Shown: positions 53,391-62,149, counted from the stretch's first letter. The stretch: DNA of 64,000 nt from an uncultured Bacteroidales bacterium (GCA_900318955.1 ONMJ01000005.1:1-64000); one strand, 5' to 3'. Notes: a model not told the origin generated them from the letters alone. A program made the numbers and translations.

Positions 53391-54095
53391 ATGTATAAAA
53401 GAGTATTGCTGAAGCTCAGCGGAGAAAGTCTCGGCGGGCACGAAGGAAAAGGGCTCGATACGGCAAGCCTTGATGCTTATGCAACAGAGATAGCGACAGC
53501 GGCAAAGGCCGGCCTTCAGATTGCCATAGTCAACGGGGGAGGCAATATCTTCCGCGGACTCCAGGGAGTGGGGAAGGGCTTCGACCGCGTGGACGGTGAC
53601 AAGATGGGAATGCTTGCAACTGTCATCAACTCTCTGGCCCTTTCTATGTTCATTAAGGATAAGGGCGTTGACGCCAAGGTGTTTACAGCAACCCCTATGC
53701 AGCCTATTGCCGAATACTACATGAGAGATAAGGCCGTAAAGGTTCTCGAAGAGGGCGGAGTCGCTCTTATTTCCGGTGGTACCGGCAATCCTTTTTTCAC
53801 CACCGACTCCGGAGCCGCCCTCCGCGCGCTTGAAATTGGAGCCGACGCTTTGCTGAAAGGCACGAGAGTTGATGGTGTCTACACCGCCGACCCTGAAAAG
53901 GACCCGAATGCGACCAGATATGACGCTCTCACCTTCGACGAAGCGATCTCGAAAAAGCTGAAGGTTATGGACCAGACAGCTTTCGCTCTCTGCTCGGAAG
54001 GAAAGATGCCAATCATTGTCTTCGACATGAACTGTCCCGGCAACCTTACCAGGCTCCTCAAAGGGGAAAAAGTAGGGACACTTGTACACGTATAA
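53391..54095 (+). CDS. pyrH: UMP kinase
   Basis: The 234-residue amino-acid-kinase-fold enzyme starts MYKRVLLKLSGESL. It contains IAIVNGGGNIFRG, the nucleotide segment LISGGTGNPFFTTDSGAALR and LLKGTRVDGVYTADP. It phosphorylates UMP to UDP in pyrimidine synthesis. The pyrH-frr order is the common bacterial arrangement. Hexameric PyrH is usually regulated by UTP and GTP. Confidence 0.97.
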   Translation: MYKRVLLKLSGESLGGHEGKGLDTASLDAYATEIATAAKAGLQIAIVNGGGNIFRGLQGVGKGFDRVDGDKMGMLATVINSLALSMFIKDKGVDAKVFTATPMQPIAEYYMRDKAVKVLEEGGVALISGGTGNPFFTTDSGAALRALEIGADALLKGTRVDGVYTADPEKDPNATRYDALTFDEAISKKLKVMDQTAFALCSEGKMPIIVFDMNCPGNLTRLLKGEKVGTLVHV

Positions 54096-54115
54096 CAACT
54101 AAAATCCAATAGAAA

Positions 54116-54682
54116 ATGTTACCAAGAGCCAAAGAAATCGTAGACGCTGCGGATCTGAAAATGCAGAGTGCAGTGGACTTCCTCGAAGAGGACCTCAAGA
54201 CCTACCGCGTCGGAAAGGCCAATCCTTCGATTTTCAACGGTGTCTCTGTCGATTACTACGGCATGCAGACCCCTCTTGCCCAGGTGGCGTCCATCAGCAC
54301 ACCGGATGCAAAGACTATTGTAATCCAGCCATGGGAGCGTACAATGATCCAGAAGATTGAGAAGGCGATTCTCGATGCTAATGTCGGCCTCACTCCTTCC
54401 AACAACGGGGAAATCATCCGCTGCATCGTTCCCGCTCTTACGGAGGAGCGCCGCCGCGAGCTCATCAAGAAAGCCAAGAACGCCGGGGAGACCTCCAAGG
54501 TGACTGTCCGCGGAGCACGCCGTGACGGCATCGACGCCCTGAAAAAAGCCCAGAAGAATGAGGGCCTCACAGAGGACGGCGAGAAAGAGGGAGAGGAAGA
54601 GCTCCAGAAGATCACCGACAAGTGGGTGAAGAAGGTTGACGATATCATCGCCGCCAAGGAAAAGGAGATTCTGACGGTCTAA
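54116..54682 (+). CDS. frr: Ribosome recycling factor
   Basis: The 188-residue protein has the canonical start SAVDFLEEDLKTYRVGKANP, the core IVIQPWERTMIQKIEKAI, and the C-terminal helix LQKITDKWVKKVDDIIAAKEKEI. It splits post-termination ribosomes with EF-G. It is 20 bp after pyrH and ends before a perfect palindrome that holds the promoter of the next gene. Confidence 0.97.
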   Translation: MLPRAKEIVDAADLKMQSAVDFLEEDLKTYRVGKANPSIFNGVSVDYYGMQTPLAQVASISTPDAKTIVIQPWERTMIQKIEKAILDANVGLTPSNNGEIIRCIVPALTEERRRELIKKAKNAGETSKVTVRGARRDGIDALKKAQKNEGLTEDGEKEGEEELQKITDKWVKKVDDIIAAKEKEILTV

Positions 54683-54723
54683 AACAGACCTCCCGCAACA
54701 GGGCAGAAGCTCATCAAACTCTT

Positions 54724-54760
54724 AAAGGTAAGGAATTTTGAAAAATTTTCCTTACCTTTG
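54724..54760 (+). promoter_or_regulatory. 12-bp palindrome overlapping the -7 box of the next gene
   Basis: AAAGGTAAGGAA (54724-54735) and TTCCTTACCTTT (54748-54759) are perfect inverted repeats with a 12-nt spacer. The right arm contains the -7 element TACCTTTG (54753-54760). One element may thus end the frr transcript and carry the next promoter, or it may be an operator that hides it. Confidence 0.55.
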
Positions 54761-54782
54761 CTTATTGATAAAATATATTAAT

Positions 54783-55601
54783 ATGGCAGATTCTGCGAAA
54801 AAAGTCCTGTTCGTCAGTTCCGAGATTTTCCCCTATGTCCCGGAAAACGGTATTTCCCATATGGGAAGATACCTTCCTCAGGGCATTCAGGAGCGGAAAA
54901 TGGAGATCAGATCCTTCATGCCGAGATATGGTTGCATCAATGAAAGAAAGAACCAGCTCCATGAAGTCATCCGCCTTTCCGGTATGAACATAATAATAGG
55001 AGATGTCGACCGTCCTCTCGTAATCAAAGTCGCCTCGATCTCAGCAGCGAGACTTCAGGTCTATTTCATTGACAACGAAGACTACTTCAAGCGAAAAGCC
55101 ATATATACCGATTCTGAGGGCAATTTCTTCAAGGACAACGGCGAAAGGGCTATCTTTTTCGCCCGTGGCGTGCTCGAGACAGTGAAGAAGCTTCGCTGGG
55201 CTCCCGACATTATCCACTGCCAGGGCTGGATTTCCCATGTTCTTCCTCTCTACCTTAAAAAAATCTACAGGGATGATCCTATTTTCTCAAGCAGCAAAAT
55301 CGTCCTTTCCCTGTTTGGAGACACACCGAAGGAGAAATTCAGTCCCGATTTTGCCGACTTGATACTCTGCGGAGGGATCTGCAAGGAGGATGTCGGCCTT
55401 GACGCAGAGGCGGGTGGCATAGAACTTGCTCAACTTGCCGCGAGATATTCCGATGGTGTTATCTTCGGATCTGCAGATGTCGACCCGTCTTTAGAGAAGG
55501 CTGTAGAGGCTCTTGGCCTGCCGACGCTGCCGTTCAATGAAAAAGAGATTGCCGACGGTACATATTTCGATACGTACAAGGGCTTTTATGATAAACTGTA
55601 G
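54783..55601 (+). CDS. Half-length glycogen/starch synthase-like (GT5 N-terminal) protein
   Basis: From ATG 54783 the product is 272 residues, matching only the N-terminal Rossmann half of GT5 glycogen synthases: KVLFVSSEIFPYVPENGISHM, PDIIHCQGWISHVLPLYL and YSDGVIFGSADV. The KxGGL ADP-glucose motif of true synthases is replaced by ENGIS, and the C-terminal catalytic half is absent. It is thus unlikely to be a glycogen synthase; many Bacteroidota carry this short form beside a DUF4270 gene. An upstream ATG at 54738 lies inside the palindrome and was rejected. Confidence 0.75.
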   Translation: MADSAKKVLFVSSEIFPYVPENGISHMGRYLPQGIQERKMEIRSFMPRYGCINERKNQLHEVIRLSGMNIIIGDVDRPLVIKVASISAARLQVYFIDNEDYFKRKAIYTDSEGNFFKDNGERAIFFARGVLETVKKLRWAPDIIHCQGWISHVLPLYLKKIYRDDPIFSSSKIVLSLFGDTPKEKFSPDFADLILCGGICKEDVGLDAEAGGIELAQLAARYSDGVIFGSADVDPSLEKAVEALGLPTLPFNEKEIADGTYFDTYKGFYDKL

Positions 55602-55603
55602 CA

Positions 55604-57277
55604 ATGAAGTCAGCTAAAATTGCATTTTCGGCACTTTTCGCCTCACTTTGCATTTCATCCTGCATAAGCGTCAATACAGAGCTTGGCAGAGACCTTATAG
55701 ATACAAATCAACGATTCGACGTATATACGGAGACCTTCCCGGTTGAAGATATCTCCCTGAAAATGGCGGATAGTCTTTCCGGCTACTCTGACACGAGGAT
55801 AACAATTGGCGCGATACGCGATAAAGAAGCCGGTCTGACGACAAGAAGCAGTGCCTTTACGCTTGTTCCCGCACTTGACACTCTCGATTTCGGAACTAAT
55901 CCCAAAGTGCTCAAGTTCCGTTTTCATACTGCTATTGATACAGTCAATCTCCAGAGCGAAAGTCAGCGCTACATTCTCCAGAATGTCAATGTCTATGCAC
56001 TCACGGACACTATTGACAACAAAAGCATAAATGCCGAGCCGCGCCATTCCGCAGAGACAATCACCTACGGGACCCCGGTATTCAACGGCACTGACTCCCT
56101 CGCCTTCGACATGACCAGAGAGTTCGGAGAAAAGTATATCAAGGCTATCCAAGAGCTCGAAGACAAGGATCACATAATCGACTCTGTCTTCTCGCATTTC
56201 ACGGCAAAACTTCCCGGAATCTATGTCACTATGGATCCTCCGACAGGATATGGAGGAAGAATCAATCTTTTTGAACTTTCCTGCCTGAGTGCAAACAGCG
56301 GTTCCTACTACCGCAACAGCAATGAGGCCATTCTGACAATCAGGAGCACATATAATGGCGTCCAGAAGGATACTTCCTTCCTGTTTATAGCAGGGGAGCC
56401 TACCTTCTATGACGAGAGAGAATATGTGAAAAACAATTCAAAGTTCTACCAGTACGCATTCAACCACACGACCCATGAGACCGCATCTCTGGAAGGAAAA
56501 GTTGATGGAAAGACAATGCTGGTAGAAGGTGGTGGTGGACTCAAGCCTGTGATTTCAGCGGAGTCAATCAGGGATAAAGTCAGAGAGAGTATACTTTCAA
56601 AAGGCGCAGATCCCGAAAAGGTAATTATCAACAAGGCGACCCTCATCCTTCCTTTTGAAGAGCCTGAGGATTATCTTGAGTATGAGTCCTTCCCTACCGT
56701 TCTGAGTCCAACTGTTTGGATTAATTCATCATTTGCAGGACTCTATGACGCTTCTTCTTCAACAGAGAATCAAGGCGATATTAATCGCTCTCTGAGCGCA
56801 TACCAGCCGGATATTACCCACCATCTCCAGGAAATAATCCGAAAATCAAACGACGACAGAATCGATGATTATGATATCTGGTTCCTGACTGTCCATACGG
56901 AGACAGAGGAGACAAGTTCCGGTCTTACCGAAGAACAGAGCCGCTATTATCAGCAACTGGCGTATGCCAATTACTACAACCAGCTCTACGGAGACTATGG
57001 TGGCTACGGTGGTTACGGCGGCTATGGGTACGGTGGCTATGGATACGGTGGTTATGGATACGGAGGATATGGCTACAACAACTACTACAACTACATGATG
57101 ATGTCTTCCATGTACTCCAACATGTACAGTAACAAGGTGACCACAAGCCAGGAACTAGACAAAGACCGCTTCTATAAGATTCACCTCTACGGCCCCGCCA
57201 ACGACGAGAACACCGCAAACATAGAGCAGCGTATTGTCCCGAAACTGAGAGTGACTTACTGCATTCCGAGAGAATAA
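55604..57277 (+). CDS. DUF4270 lipoprotein with a Gly-Tyr-rich insert
   Basis: This 557-residue lipoprotein has its lipobox in SLCISSCISV (Cys19). A long DUF4270 beta domain makes up most of the protein (TELGRDLIDTNQRF at the start, then repeated strands). Near residues 463-490 there is a run of YGGYGGYGYGGYGYGG-type repeats before NNYYNYMMM, in DNA of nearly perfect repeats. Such proteins are Bacteroidota surface lipoproteins of unknown function. It starts 2 bp after the GT5-like gene, so the two are co-expressed. The Gly-Tyr stretch could be a flexible linker or a self-associating segment. Confidence 0.82.
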   Translation: MKSAKIAFSALFASLCISSCISVNTELGRDLIDTNQRFDVYTETFPVEDISLKMADSLSGYSDTRITIGAIRDKEAGLTTRSSAFTLVPALDTLDFGTNPKVLKFRFHTAIDTVNLQSESQRYILQNVNVYALTDTIDNKSINAEPRHSAETITYGTPVFNGTDSLAFDMTREFGEKYIKAIQELEDKDHIIDSVFSHFTAKLPGIYVTMDPPTGYGGRINLFELSCLSANSGSYYRNSNEAILTIRSTYNGVQKDTSFLFIAGEPTFYDEREYVKNNSKFYQYAFNHTTHETASLEGKVDGKTMLVEGGGGLKPVISAESIRDKVRESILSKGADPEKVIINKATLILPFEEPEDYLEYESFPTVLSPTVWINSSFAGLYDASSSTENQGDINRSLSAYQPDITHHLQEIIRKSNDDRIDDYDIWFLTVHTETEETSSGLTEEQSRYYQQLAYANYYNQLYGDYGGYGGYGGYGYGGYGYGGYGYGGYGYNNYYNYMMMSSMYSNMYSNKVTTSQELDKDRFYKIHLYGPANDENTANIEQRIVPKLRVTYCIPRE

Positions 57278-57281
57278 ATAG

Positions 57282-57312
57282 AAAGAGGTCGACTAAAGGG
57301 TCGGCCTCTTTT
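57282..57312. terminator. Bidirectional terminator between the DUF4270 gene and acpP
   Basis: AAAGAGGTCGAC (57282-57293) pairs with GTCGGCCTCTTT (57300-57311), 12 bp with one wobble pair, between convergent genes, followed by T on the plus side. Confidence 0.8.
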
Positions 57313-57335
57313 CAACGTTTTAATACTTCTGGATA

Positions 57336-57578
57336 TTAACCGAGTTTTTCTTCTACTTTCTGAATAGCATCTGCTACTGTCGCGATACCGCTGGTTTCCT
57401 CATCAGGAATCTTGATCCCGAAAACCTTCTCGAATTCCATAAGGAGCTCGACGGTGTCAAGCGAATCTGCGCCGAGGTCATTGGTGAAGTTGGCGGACTC
57501 GGTAACGACTGATTCTTCAACTCCGAGCTTGTCAACGATAATGTCTTTGACCTTCTTTACGATTTCTTCGTGAGTCAT
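57336..57578 (-). CDS. acpP: Acyl carrier protein
   Basis: The 80-residue acidic four-helix protein has the phosphopantetheine site [17 protein letters not shown] (Ser near residue 38). The signature helix 2 is [13 protein letters not shown]. It carries growing acyl chains for fatty acid, lipid A and phospholipid synthesis. It has a strong promoter of its own at 57634-57664 and a 55-nt leader. Confidence 0.97.
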   Translation of the reverse strand: MTHEEIVKKVKDIIVDKLGVEESVVTESANFTNDLGADSLDTVELLMEFEKVFGIKIPDEETSGIATVADAIQKVEEKLG

Positions 57579-57633
57579 GATAAATTAAATTTTAGTTTAT
57601 AATATTAGTATACGTTTTTGCACATTAATGCTG

Positions 57634-57664
57634 CAAATTTAGAAATAAAAAATCTAAAAAACAA
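57634..57664 (-). promoter_or_regulatory. Promoter of acpP
   Basis: On the minus strand, TTG (57662-57664), 20 bp, then TAAATTTG (57634-57641). The -33 box lies just past the pnuC stop codon (57667). Confidence 0.7.
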
Positions 57665-57666
57665 AA

Positions 57667-58449
57667 TCAACAGCAGGATTGGCTTTCCGTAGATATTTCA
57701 GCTTCAGGATCTTCATGCGACAGTTTGAGCCAAATCCTGATACCGTTGAGAGAGTTAAGCAGATAGAAGCAGTACTTGATAAGCATAACGGCCGTATACG
57801 TCTCAGCGCCGGGGCTCATTAGCCTATTAATCCATAAAAGTATGGAGAAGACGTTGACGGCGGTCCAGATATACCACTGCTCCGCAAAAGCAAGCGACAG
57901 GAGAACCTGTCCAATTATATTCAATACTACGACGGACGCGTCCAGAGCAATCTTTGCCGAATCTATCGATTCGATCCTGCCGGCTTTCAGCTGCGCGGCA
58001 TCTATCCAATAAAGAATGCCGAAGCAAAGGGCTGTCCCCAGGACAGCAGCTGCGGCGACATATAGCCACTGGCGGCCAGAAAGACGCCTTGCACGGACTT
58101 TATGTCCCTTATGGGCTCCTCTTTTTCTCCACTGCCAAATACCCACGAACTGCATCGGAAGGAAGTACAGGATATGCTGGAGGAAGATTCCGATATTGCC
58201 GCTGTCAAGATTGGTCCATGCACAAATCACCACATCAAGGACACCGAAAACGAAAGTAAGGATATTACCATTCGCGGAAAGTACGGTGTTGCAGACGCCC
58301 ATCACGGCTCCTACTGTGAAGATTATTGTCTTCCACAAGCTTTCATCGGCAGAGCCGGCCTTGAAGATGTTCACATAGAGCACCGCCGAGAGCATTCCAA
58401 CCAAGATGAACGCGTTGAACCAAAAATTGAATCTGTCAGTTTTTTTCAT
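57667..58449 (-). CDS. pnuC: PnuC-family nicotinamide riboside (or thiamine) transporter
   Basis: The 260-residue membrane protein has seven or eight hydrophobic helices, including SANGNILTFVFGVLDVVI, IGIFLQHILYFLPMQFVGIWQW and the WYIWTAVNVFSI substrate-site motif (W-x-x-W with Asn). Family members carry nicotinamide riboside, and in Bacteroidota some carry thiamine (PnuT) under a TPP riboswitch. No riboswitch or thiamine gene was seen near it, so the cargo is undecided. The start overlaps the uvrC stop by 14 bp. Confidence 0.85.
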   Translation of the reverse strand: MKKTDRFNFWFNAFILVGMLSAVLYVNIFKAGSADESLWKTIIFTVGAVMGVCNTVLSANGNILTFVFGVLDVVICAWTNLDSGNIGIFLQHILYFLPMQFVGIWQWRKRGAHKGHKVRARRLSGRQWLYVAAAAVLGTALCFGILYWIDAAQLKAGRIESIDSAKIALDASVVVLNIIGQVLLSLAFAEQWYIWTAVNVFSILLWINRLMSPGAETYTAVMLIKYCFYLLNSLNGIRIWLKLSHEDPEAEISTESQSCC

Positions 58450-60238
58450 AATTTAAATGTTCCTTGATGCGCTTGGCAAGTTCCGTGCCGACTTGATCGG
58501 CGATATCTTTTTCTGATGCGGCTGCCACCCTTGCGACGCTGCCAAAATGGAGTATAAGTCTCTGCTCCGTCTTCTCGCCAACTCCTTTTATCTCCCGGAG
58601 GGCGGAATGAATCTGAGATTTGCTTCGGAGATTCCGGTGGAAGGTGATTCCGAAGCGGTGAGCTTCGTCTCTTATATGCTGAAGAACCTTTAGTGCCTGC
58701 GAATTACGGTCTATGAAAAGAGGATAAGGATCTCCGACACGAATAACCTCCTCCAGCCTTTTGGCAAGTCCGACAACAGTCAATTTCTCGGTCAGTCCTA
58801 GCTCCGCCAAAGCCTGGTAAGCAGCATCGAGCTGACCTTTTCCACCATCTATCACTATGAGCTGCGGAAGATCATCGGGTGCTTCCGCCATCAGGCGGGA
58901 ATATCGGCGGTTGACCACTTCCTTCATGGATGCGAAATCGTTGGCACCAATGACTGTTTTGATTTTGAATTTACGATAATCCTTCTTGGAAGGCTCCCCG
59001 TTACGGAAGACAACGCAAGAAGCAACGGGATTGGTCCCCTGGATATTGGAGTTATCGAAACATTCCATATGGACTGGAAGTTCCTCCATCTGAAGCGCCT
59101 TCCGAAGGTCTTCCATTACCCCTTGGCGGAAAGCGTCCGGATCGGTATGCTCCTTTTGACGAAGAGTATTGAAATGGAACTCCTTGGCGTTTTTAGCGCT
59201 TAGTTCGAGAAGAGCGAGTTTGTCACCCTTAAGAGGGATCTTGAACTCTATGCCATCAATCTCCACATCAGGAAGGAATGGGACTATGACCTCTTTGGAA
59301 AGAGCGCCGAACTTTGATTCTATCTCGGCGATAAAAGTGCTGAGGACGCTCTCCCGGGTCTCCTCGATATTGGTTTTGAATCCGAGATTGAGAGACTGGA
59401 TAATAGATCCTCCCCTGATCCTGAGGAAGTTCCCGAACGCATCCATTCCGTCGAAAACCAGAGAAAAGACATCGGCGTTGGTAGAAGCAACCGACGTAAT
59501 GACGGATTTTGAATAATGCTTTTCGAGAGACTGGATCTTGTCTTTATATATCTGCGCAGACTCGAAATCCAAAGACTCTGCGGCCTCCAGCATCAGGGCC
59601 TTATAGTGCTGGATTATCTCTCCGCCGCGGCCTGTAAGCAACCGGACAATCTCATCAATCCATCCGTTATACTCATCCTTTGATATTTTCCCTATGCAGC
59701 AACCCTTGCAGCGGCCGATATGGAAGTCAAGGCACGGACGGAATTTGTGCCTAAGGATAGCTTCGGAGGTAATTTTCAGATTGCAGCTTCTCAGAGGATA
59801 AAGTTCCTTGAAGAAATCCACAAGATTCCGGGCATGCATCACAGAACTATACGGACCGAAATAGCGGTTACCACGAGACTTGTCCACCCTTCGGGTAATG
59901 AACACCTTCGGGAACTCATCACCTGTCACGCAGACCCAGGGGTACGTCTTCGAATCTTTGAGAAGAATGTTGTACTTTGGCTTATACTGTTTGATAAGAT
60001 TGTTCTCCAAAAGGAGGGCATCCGCCTCGGAATCGACCACAGAATACTGCGCGTCGGCGATTTTCGCAACGAGAGCACGGGTCTTGGCATTGAGCCTCTC
60101 CTGCGGAACGAAGTACTGGGCAACCCTCTTATGGAGATCCTTAGCCTTCCCCACATAAATAACCTTTCCCTCGGAGTCATAGTATCTGTAGACTCCGGGG
60201 GAATGGGGGAATAATGCTATTTTTTCTTTTACCGTCAC
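58436..60238 (-). CDS. uvrC: Excinuclease ABC subunit C
   Basis: The 600-residue protein has an N-terminal GIY-YIG nuclease (SPGVYRYYDSEGKVIYVGKA), a Cys-rich region (CLDFHIGRCKGCCIGKISKDEY), a UVR domain (about 205-240), the RNase H-like half with ECFDNSNIQGTNPVASCVVF, and a C-terminal helix-hairpin-helix (LREIKGVGEKTEQRLILHFG). It makes the two incisions in nucleotide-excision repair. It overlaps the upstream TlpA-like gene by 4 bp. Confidence 0.95.
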   Translation of the reverse strand: MTVKEKIALFPHSPGVYRYYDSEGKVIYVGKAKDLHKRVAQYFVPQERLNAKTRALVAKIADAQYSVVDSEADALLLENNLIKQYKPKYNILLKDSKTYPWVCVTGDEFPKVFITRRVDKSRGNRYFGPYSSVMHARNLVDFFKELYPLRSCNLKITSEAILRHKFRPCLDFHIGRCKGCCIGKISKDEYNGWIDEIVRLLTGRGGEIIQHYKALMLEAAESLDFESAQIYKDKIQSLEKHYSKSVITSVASTNADVFSLVFDGMDAFGNFLRIRGGSIIQSLNLGFKTNIEETRESVLSTFIAEIESKFGALSKEVIVPFLPDVEIDGIEFKIPLKGDKLALLELSAKNAKEFHFNTLRQKEHTDPDAFRQGVMEDLRKALQMEELPVHMECFDNSNIQGTNPVASCVVFRNGEPSKKDYRKFKIKTVIGANDFASMKEVVNRRYSRLMAEAPDDLPQLIVIDGGKGQLDAAYQALAELGLTEKLTVVGLAKRLEEVIRVGDPYPLFIDRNSQALKVLQHIRDEAHRFGITFHRNLRSKSQIHSALREIKGVGEKTEQRLILHFGSVARVAAASEKDIADQVGTELAKRIKEHLNYEKN

Positions 60239-61335
60239 TTCGAAAGAGCATCTCCGACAGCTTTGCCAATTTCGGCACCACGAAGATTGCGTTCGATGAT
60301 AGTCCCGTCAGGACCAAAGAGAATTATATGGGGAATACCCTCGATTCCATAGAGCTCGGTCGGAACCTTCTGGGCATTGATAATCTGATTCCACTCAATC
60401 CCGAGCTCCTTGGCAGCCTTGACCGTTGCCTCCGGATTATCCCAGACAGCTACGCTGAGCATATCGAATTTATCTCCATGATATTTCTCATAGACCTCCT
60501 TGAGATTCGGCATTTCCGCCTTGCAGGGGCCGCACCAAGAAGCCCAGAAATCTACGAGGACATACTTTCCCTTGCCGACATAGTCGGAGAATTTCACTGT
60601 TGAAGCCTCCGGGTTCTCGAGATCCTGAACGACTGTGAAATCCTTAAACATCTTTCCCTTTGCCGTTTCGCCACGAACAGAAAGGACCTCTGAGAGCACA
60701 GCGATATCGGGAAGTTTTTTCACTTTATCCGAAAGGCCATCGATAATAGAGATCATCTCTTCATCATCGACATCCATGTTCTGGAGAGCGACGACCGCAA
60801 GCAGATTGTCAGGATTGGCCTTGATTATTTCGCGGCATTTATCATTGAGCTCTTTGATTGCCTCTGAATAGATTTCTCCCTCTTTTTCTTTCCTTTCTTC
60901 AGGAGAGAGGGAAGAATCTTGCCTTACTGCAGCATTGTTCTCGTTGTATTCTTTCATGAATTCCTGAATCCATGAAGCAAACTCATCAAACTTCTTCTGA
61001 ACGGAGATCTTCGGTTTGTCAGAGTCAATATCTACCTGATACTCATCTCCAAAATTGACAGTAAGGGTCGTCCCGTCGGGGATTAAAGAAGCGCCATGGT
61101 CTTCAGACTCTATATTAAGCATCGAAAGCACGTCTGTAGGCACTTCCACTTTGAAAGAATGGGACACCGGGTCAGTTGCAACTATAGTATCTATCTGGCC
61201 GGGGAGGACAAGGTGCACCTCGTCAGGGAGTTTACTGCCGAACTGCCCGATAATTGTCGTTGTGGAAGACGGTTTGCTCGTGCAGGAAGCAGCCAGAACA
61301 GCTACTGCCGCAATAAGGAGGGTTCTGATTTTCAT
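60235..61335 (-). CDS. TlpA-like thiol-disulfide oxidoreductase lipoprotein
   Basis: From ATG 61335 the product is a 366-residue lipoprotein (VLAASCTSKP, Cys18). The N-terminal DUF4369-like domain is followed by a helical region, and the C-terminal thioredoxin fold has the active site WASWCGPCKAEMPNLKEV (Cys pair near 267-270). Such proteins reduce disulfides in the periplasm and often feed cytochrome maturation or envelope stress handling. The upstream ATG 61359 was not used, because a -7 box (61362-61369) lies 2 bp ahead of it. Confidence 0.9.
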   Translation of the reverse strand: MKIRTLLIAAVAVLAASCTSKPSSTTTIIGQFGSKLPDEVHLVLPGQIDTIVATDPVSHSFKVEVPTDVLSMLNIESEDHGASLIPDGTTLTVNFGDEYQVDIDSDKPKISVQKKFDEFASWIQEFMKEYNENNAAVRQDSSLSPEERKEKEGEIYSEAIKELNDKCREIIKANPDNLLAVVALQNMDVDDEEMISIIDGLSDKVKKLPDIAVLSEVLSVRGETAKGKMFKDFTVVQDLENPEASTVKFSDYVGKGKYVLVDFWASWCGPCKAEMPNLKEVYEKYHGDKFDMLSVAVWDNPEATVKAAKELGIEWNQIINAQKVPTELYGIEGIPHIILFGPDGTIIERNLRGAEIGKAVGDALSK

Positions 61336-61361
61336 CTTATTACACGTGTTGATTGACAAAG

Positions 61362-61369
61362 CAAAGATA
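61362..61369 (-). promoter_or_regulatory. -7 element of the TlpA-like gene
   Basis: On the minus strand, TATCTTTG lies 27 bp before ATG 61335. No strong -33 TTG is seen at 19-21 bp. It overlaps the end of the 79-residue gene upstream (stop at 61370-61372). Confidence 0.45.
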
Positions 61370-61609
61370 CTACTTTTTCTGCAATCTCCGTATCCTTCTC
61401 ATAAGAGTCAGGATGATGCCGTAAAACGGCAGGGAAGTGGTGACATTGCGAACGCCCTCTGTGATAAGGGTCGACGGAGAGTAAAAATCCTGAGCCTTAT
61501 CAAACTTCCTCTTGAGGAGATCGGCCTTTTTGTCTATCTTCTTTTTGTTGGCCCGAAGGGCTAGATCAATCTCCTCAATAGTCTTTATCTTTCGGTAATC
61601 AGGCTTCAT
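61370..61609 (-). CDS. Small Lys-rich hypothetical protein (79 aa)
   Basis: The 79-residue protein has a charged helical N-terminus (TIEEIDLALRANKKKIDKKA) and a hydrophobic segment near the C-terminus (TSLPFYGIILTLMRRIRR). It has no recognised domain. It overlaps the holin-like gene by 11 bp at its start and belongs to a three-gene set with it and the YtxH gene. This set is seen in many Bacteroidota and may be an envelope stress module. Confidence 0.7.
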   Translation of the reverse strand: MKPDYRKIKTIEEIDLALRANKKKIDKKADLLKRKFDKAQDFYSPSTLITEGVRNVTTSLPFYGIILTLMRRIRRLQKK

Positions 61610-61961
61610 TCTCGTCTTCCTCCCCGAAGAAAATCCGTATGAAAAGACGCACGAACTGTCCCTGGAACAACTTGTCTTTCAAGAGGAAAAGTACAATTAT
61701 AGCGATAAGATTCACTCCCGCTACAATAAATGCAGCGGCAGCATAACTGCCCATGCGCTCCCCTATCAGAAAAATGATTCCGAGAGAGAGAACAAGAACG
61801 AAAGATGTAAATATACCGAGGATAAGTATAAGCGAAAGAAGCTTTGAAACGGTCAAAGAGAGTCCCTTCGCGGACCTCAACTTGAGATCGTCAAGCCTGA
61901 GATCGACATATTCCTTGGCATCTGAGGCAATGTCCTCGATCGGTCTTGTAAAATCGCTCAT
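61599..61961 (-). CDS. Phage-holin-superfamily-III-like membrane protein
   Basis: The 120-residue protein has two membrane helices (LSLILILGIFTSFVLVLSLG and AAAFIVAGVNLIAIIVLFLL) and a charged N-terminal helix starting SDFTRPIEDIASDAKEYVDL. It is of the PF07332 type, which is named after a phage holin but is common in chromosomal envelope clusters of Bacteroidota. No phage genes are nearby, so a lysis role is unlikely. It overlaps the YtxH gene by 4 bp. Confidence 0.75.
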   Translation of the reverse strand: MSDFTRPIEDIASDAKEYVDLRLDDLKLRSAKGLSLTVSKLLSLILILGIFTSFVLVLSLGIIFLIGERMGSYAAAAFIVAGVNLIAIIVLFLLKDKLFQGQFVRLFIRIFFGEEDENEA

Positions 61962-62149
61962 TCTGAAACTTGAGATTCTTCTGCCGTTTCCTGCGTCGGC
62001 TCTTCTTCAGCGAATGCCTTCTCCCATTCTTCAAGCTTGGCACGAACTCTTTTTCTGGTTTCCGAACCTTTCTCGGGTGCAAGAAGAACACCGAGAATAG
62101 CTCCGGCCGCAATGCCGGTCACGAGTGAAAAAAATGTCTTTCCTTTCAT
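61958..62149 (-). CDS. YtxH-domain small protein
   Basis: The 63-residue protein has one membrane helix (FFSLVTGIAAGAILGVLLAP) followed by the family motif EKGSETRKRVRAKLEEW and an acidic tail. YtxH proteins are stress-associated in Gram-positives, and the same arrangement with a holin-like gene is frequent in Bacteroidota. It is 12 bp after hemW. Confidence 0.82.
   Translation of the reverse strand: MKGKTFFSLVTGIAAGAILGVLLAPEKGSETRKRVRAKLEEWEKAFAEEEPTQETAEESQVSE

Noticed and set aside
53391..54682. A possible novel system around the pyrH-frr pair
   Set aside because: Both are standard housekeeping genes in the common order.
61599..61961. Reading the holin-like gene as part of a prophage
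   Set aside because: No integrase, structural or lysis genes are nearby and neighbours are standard chromosomal genes.
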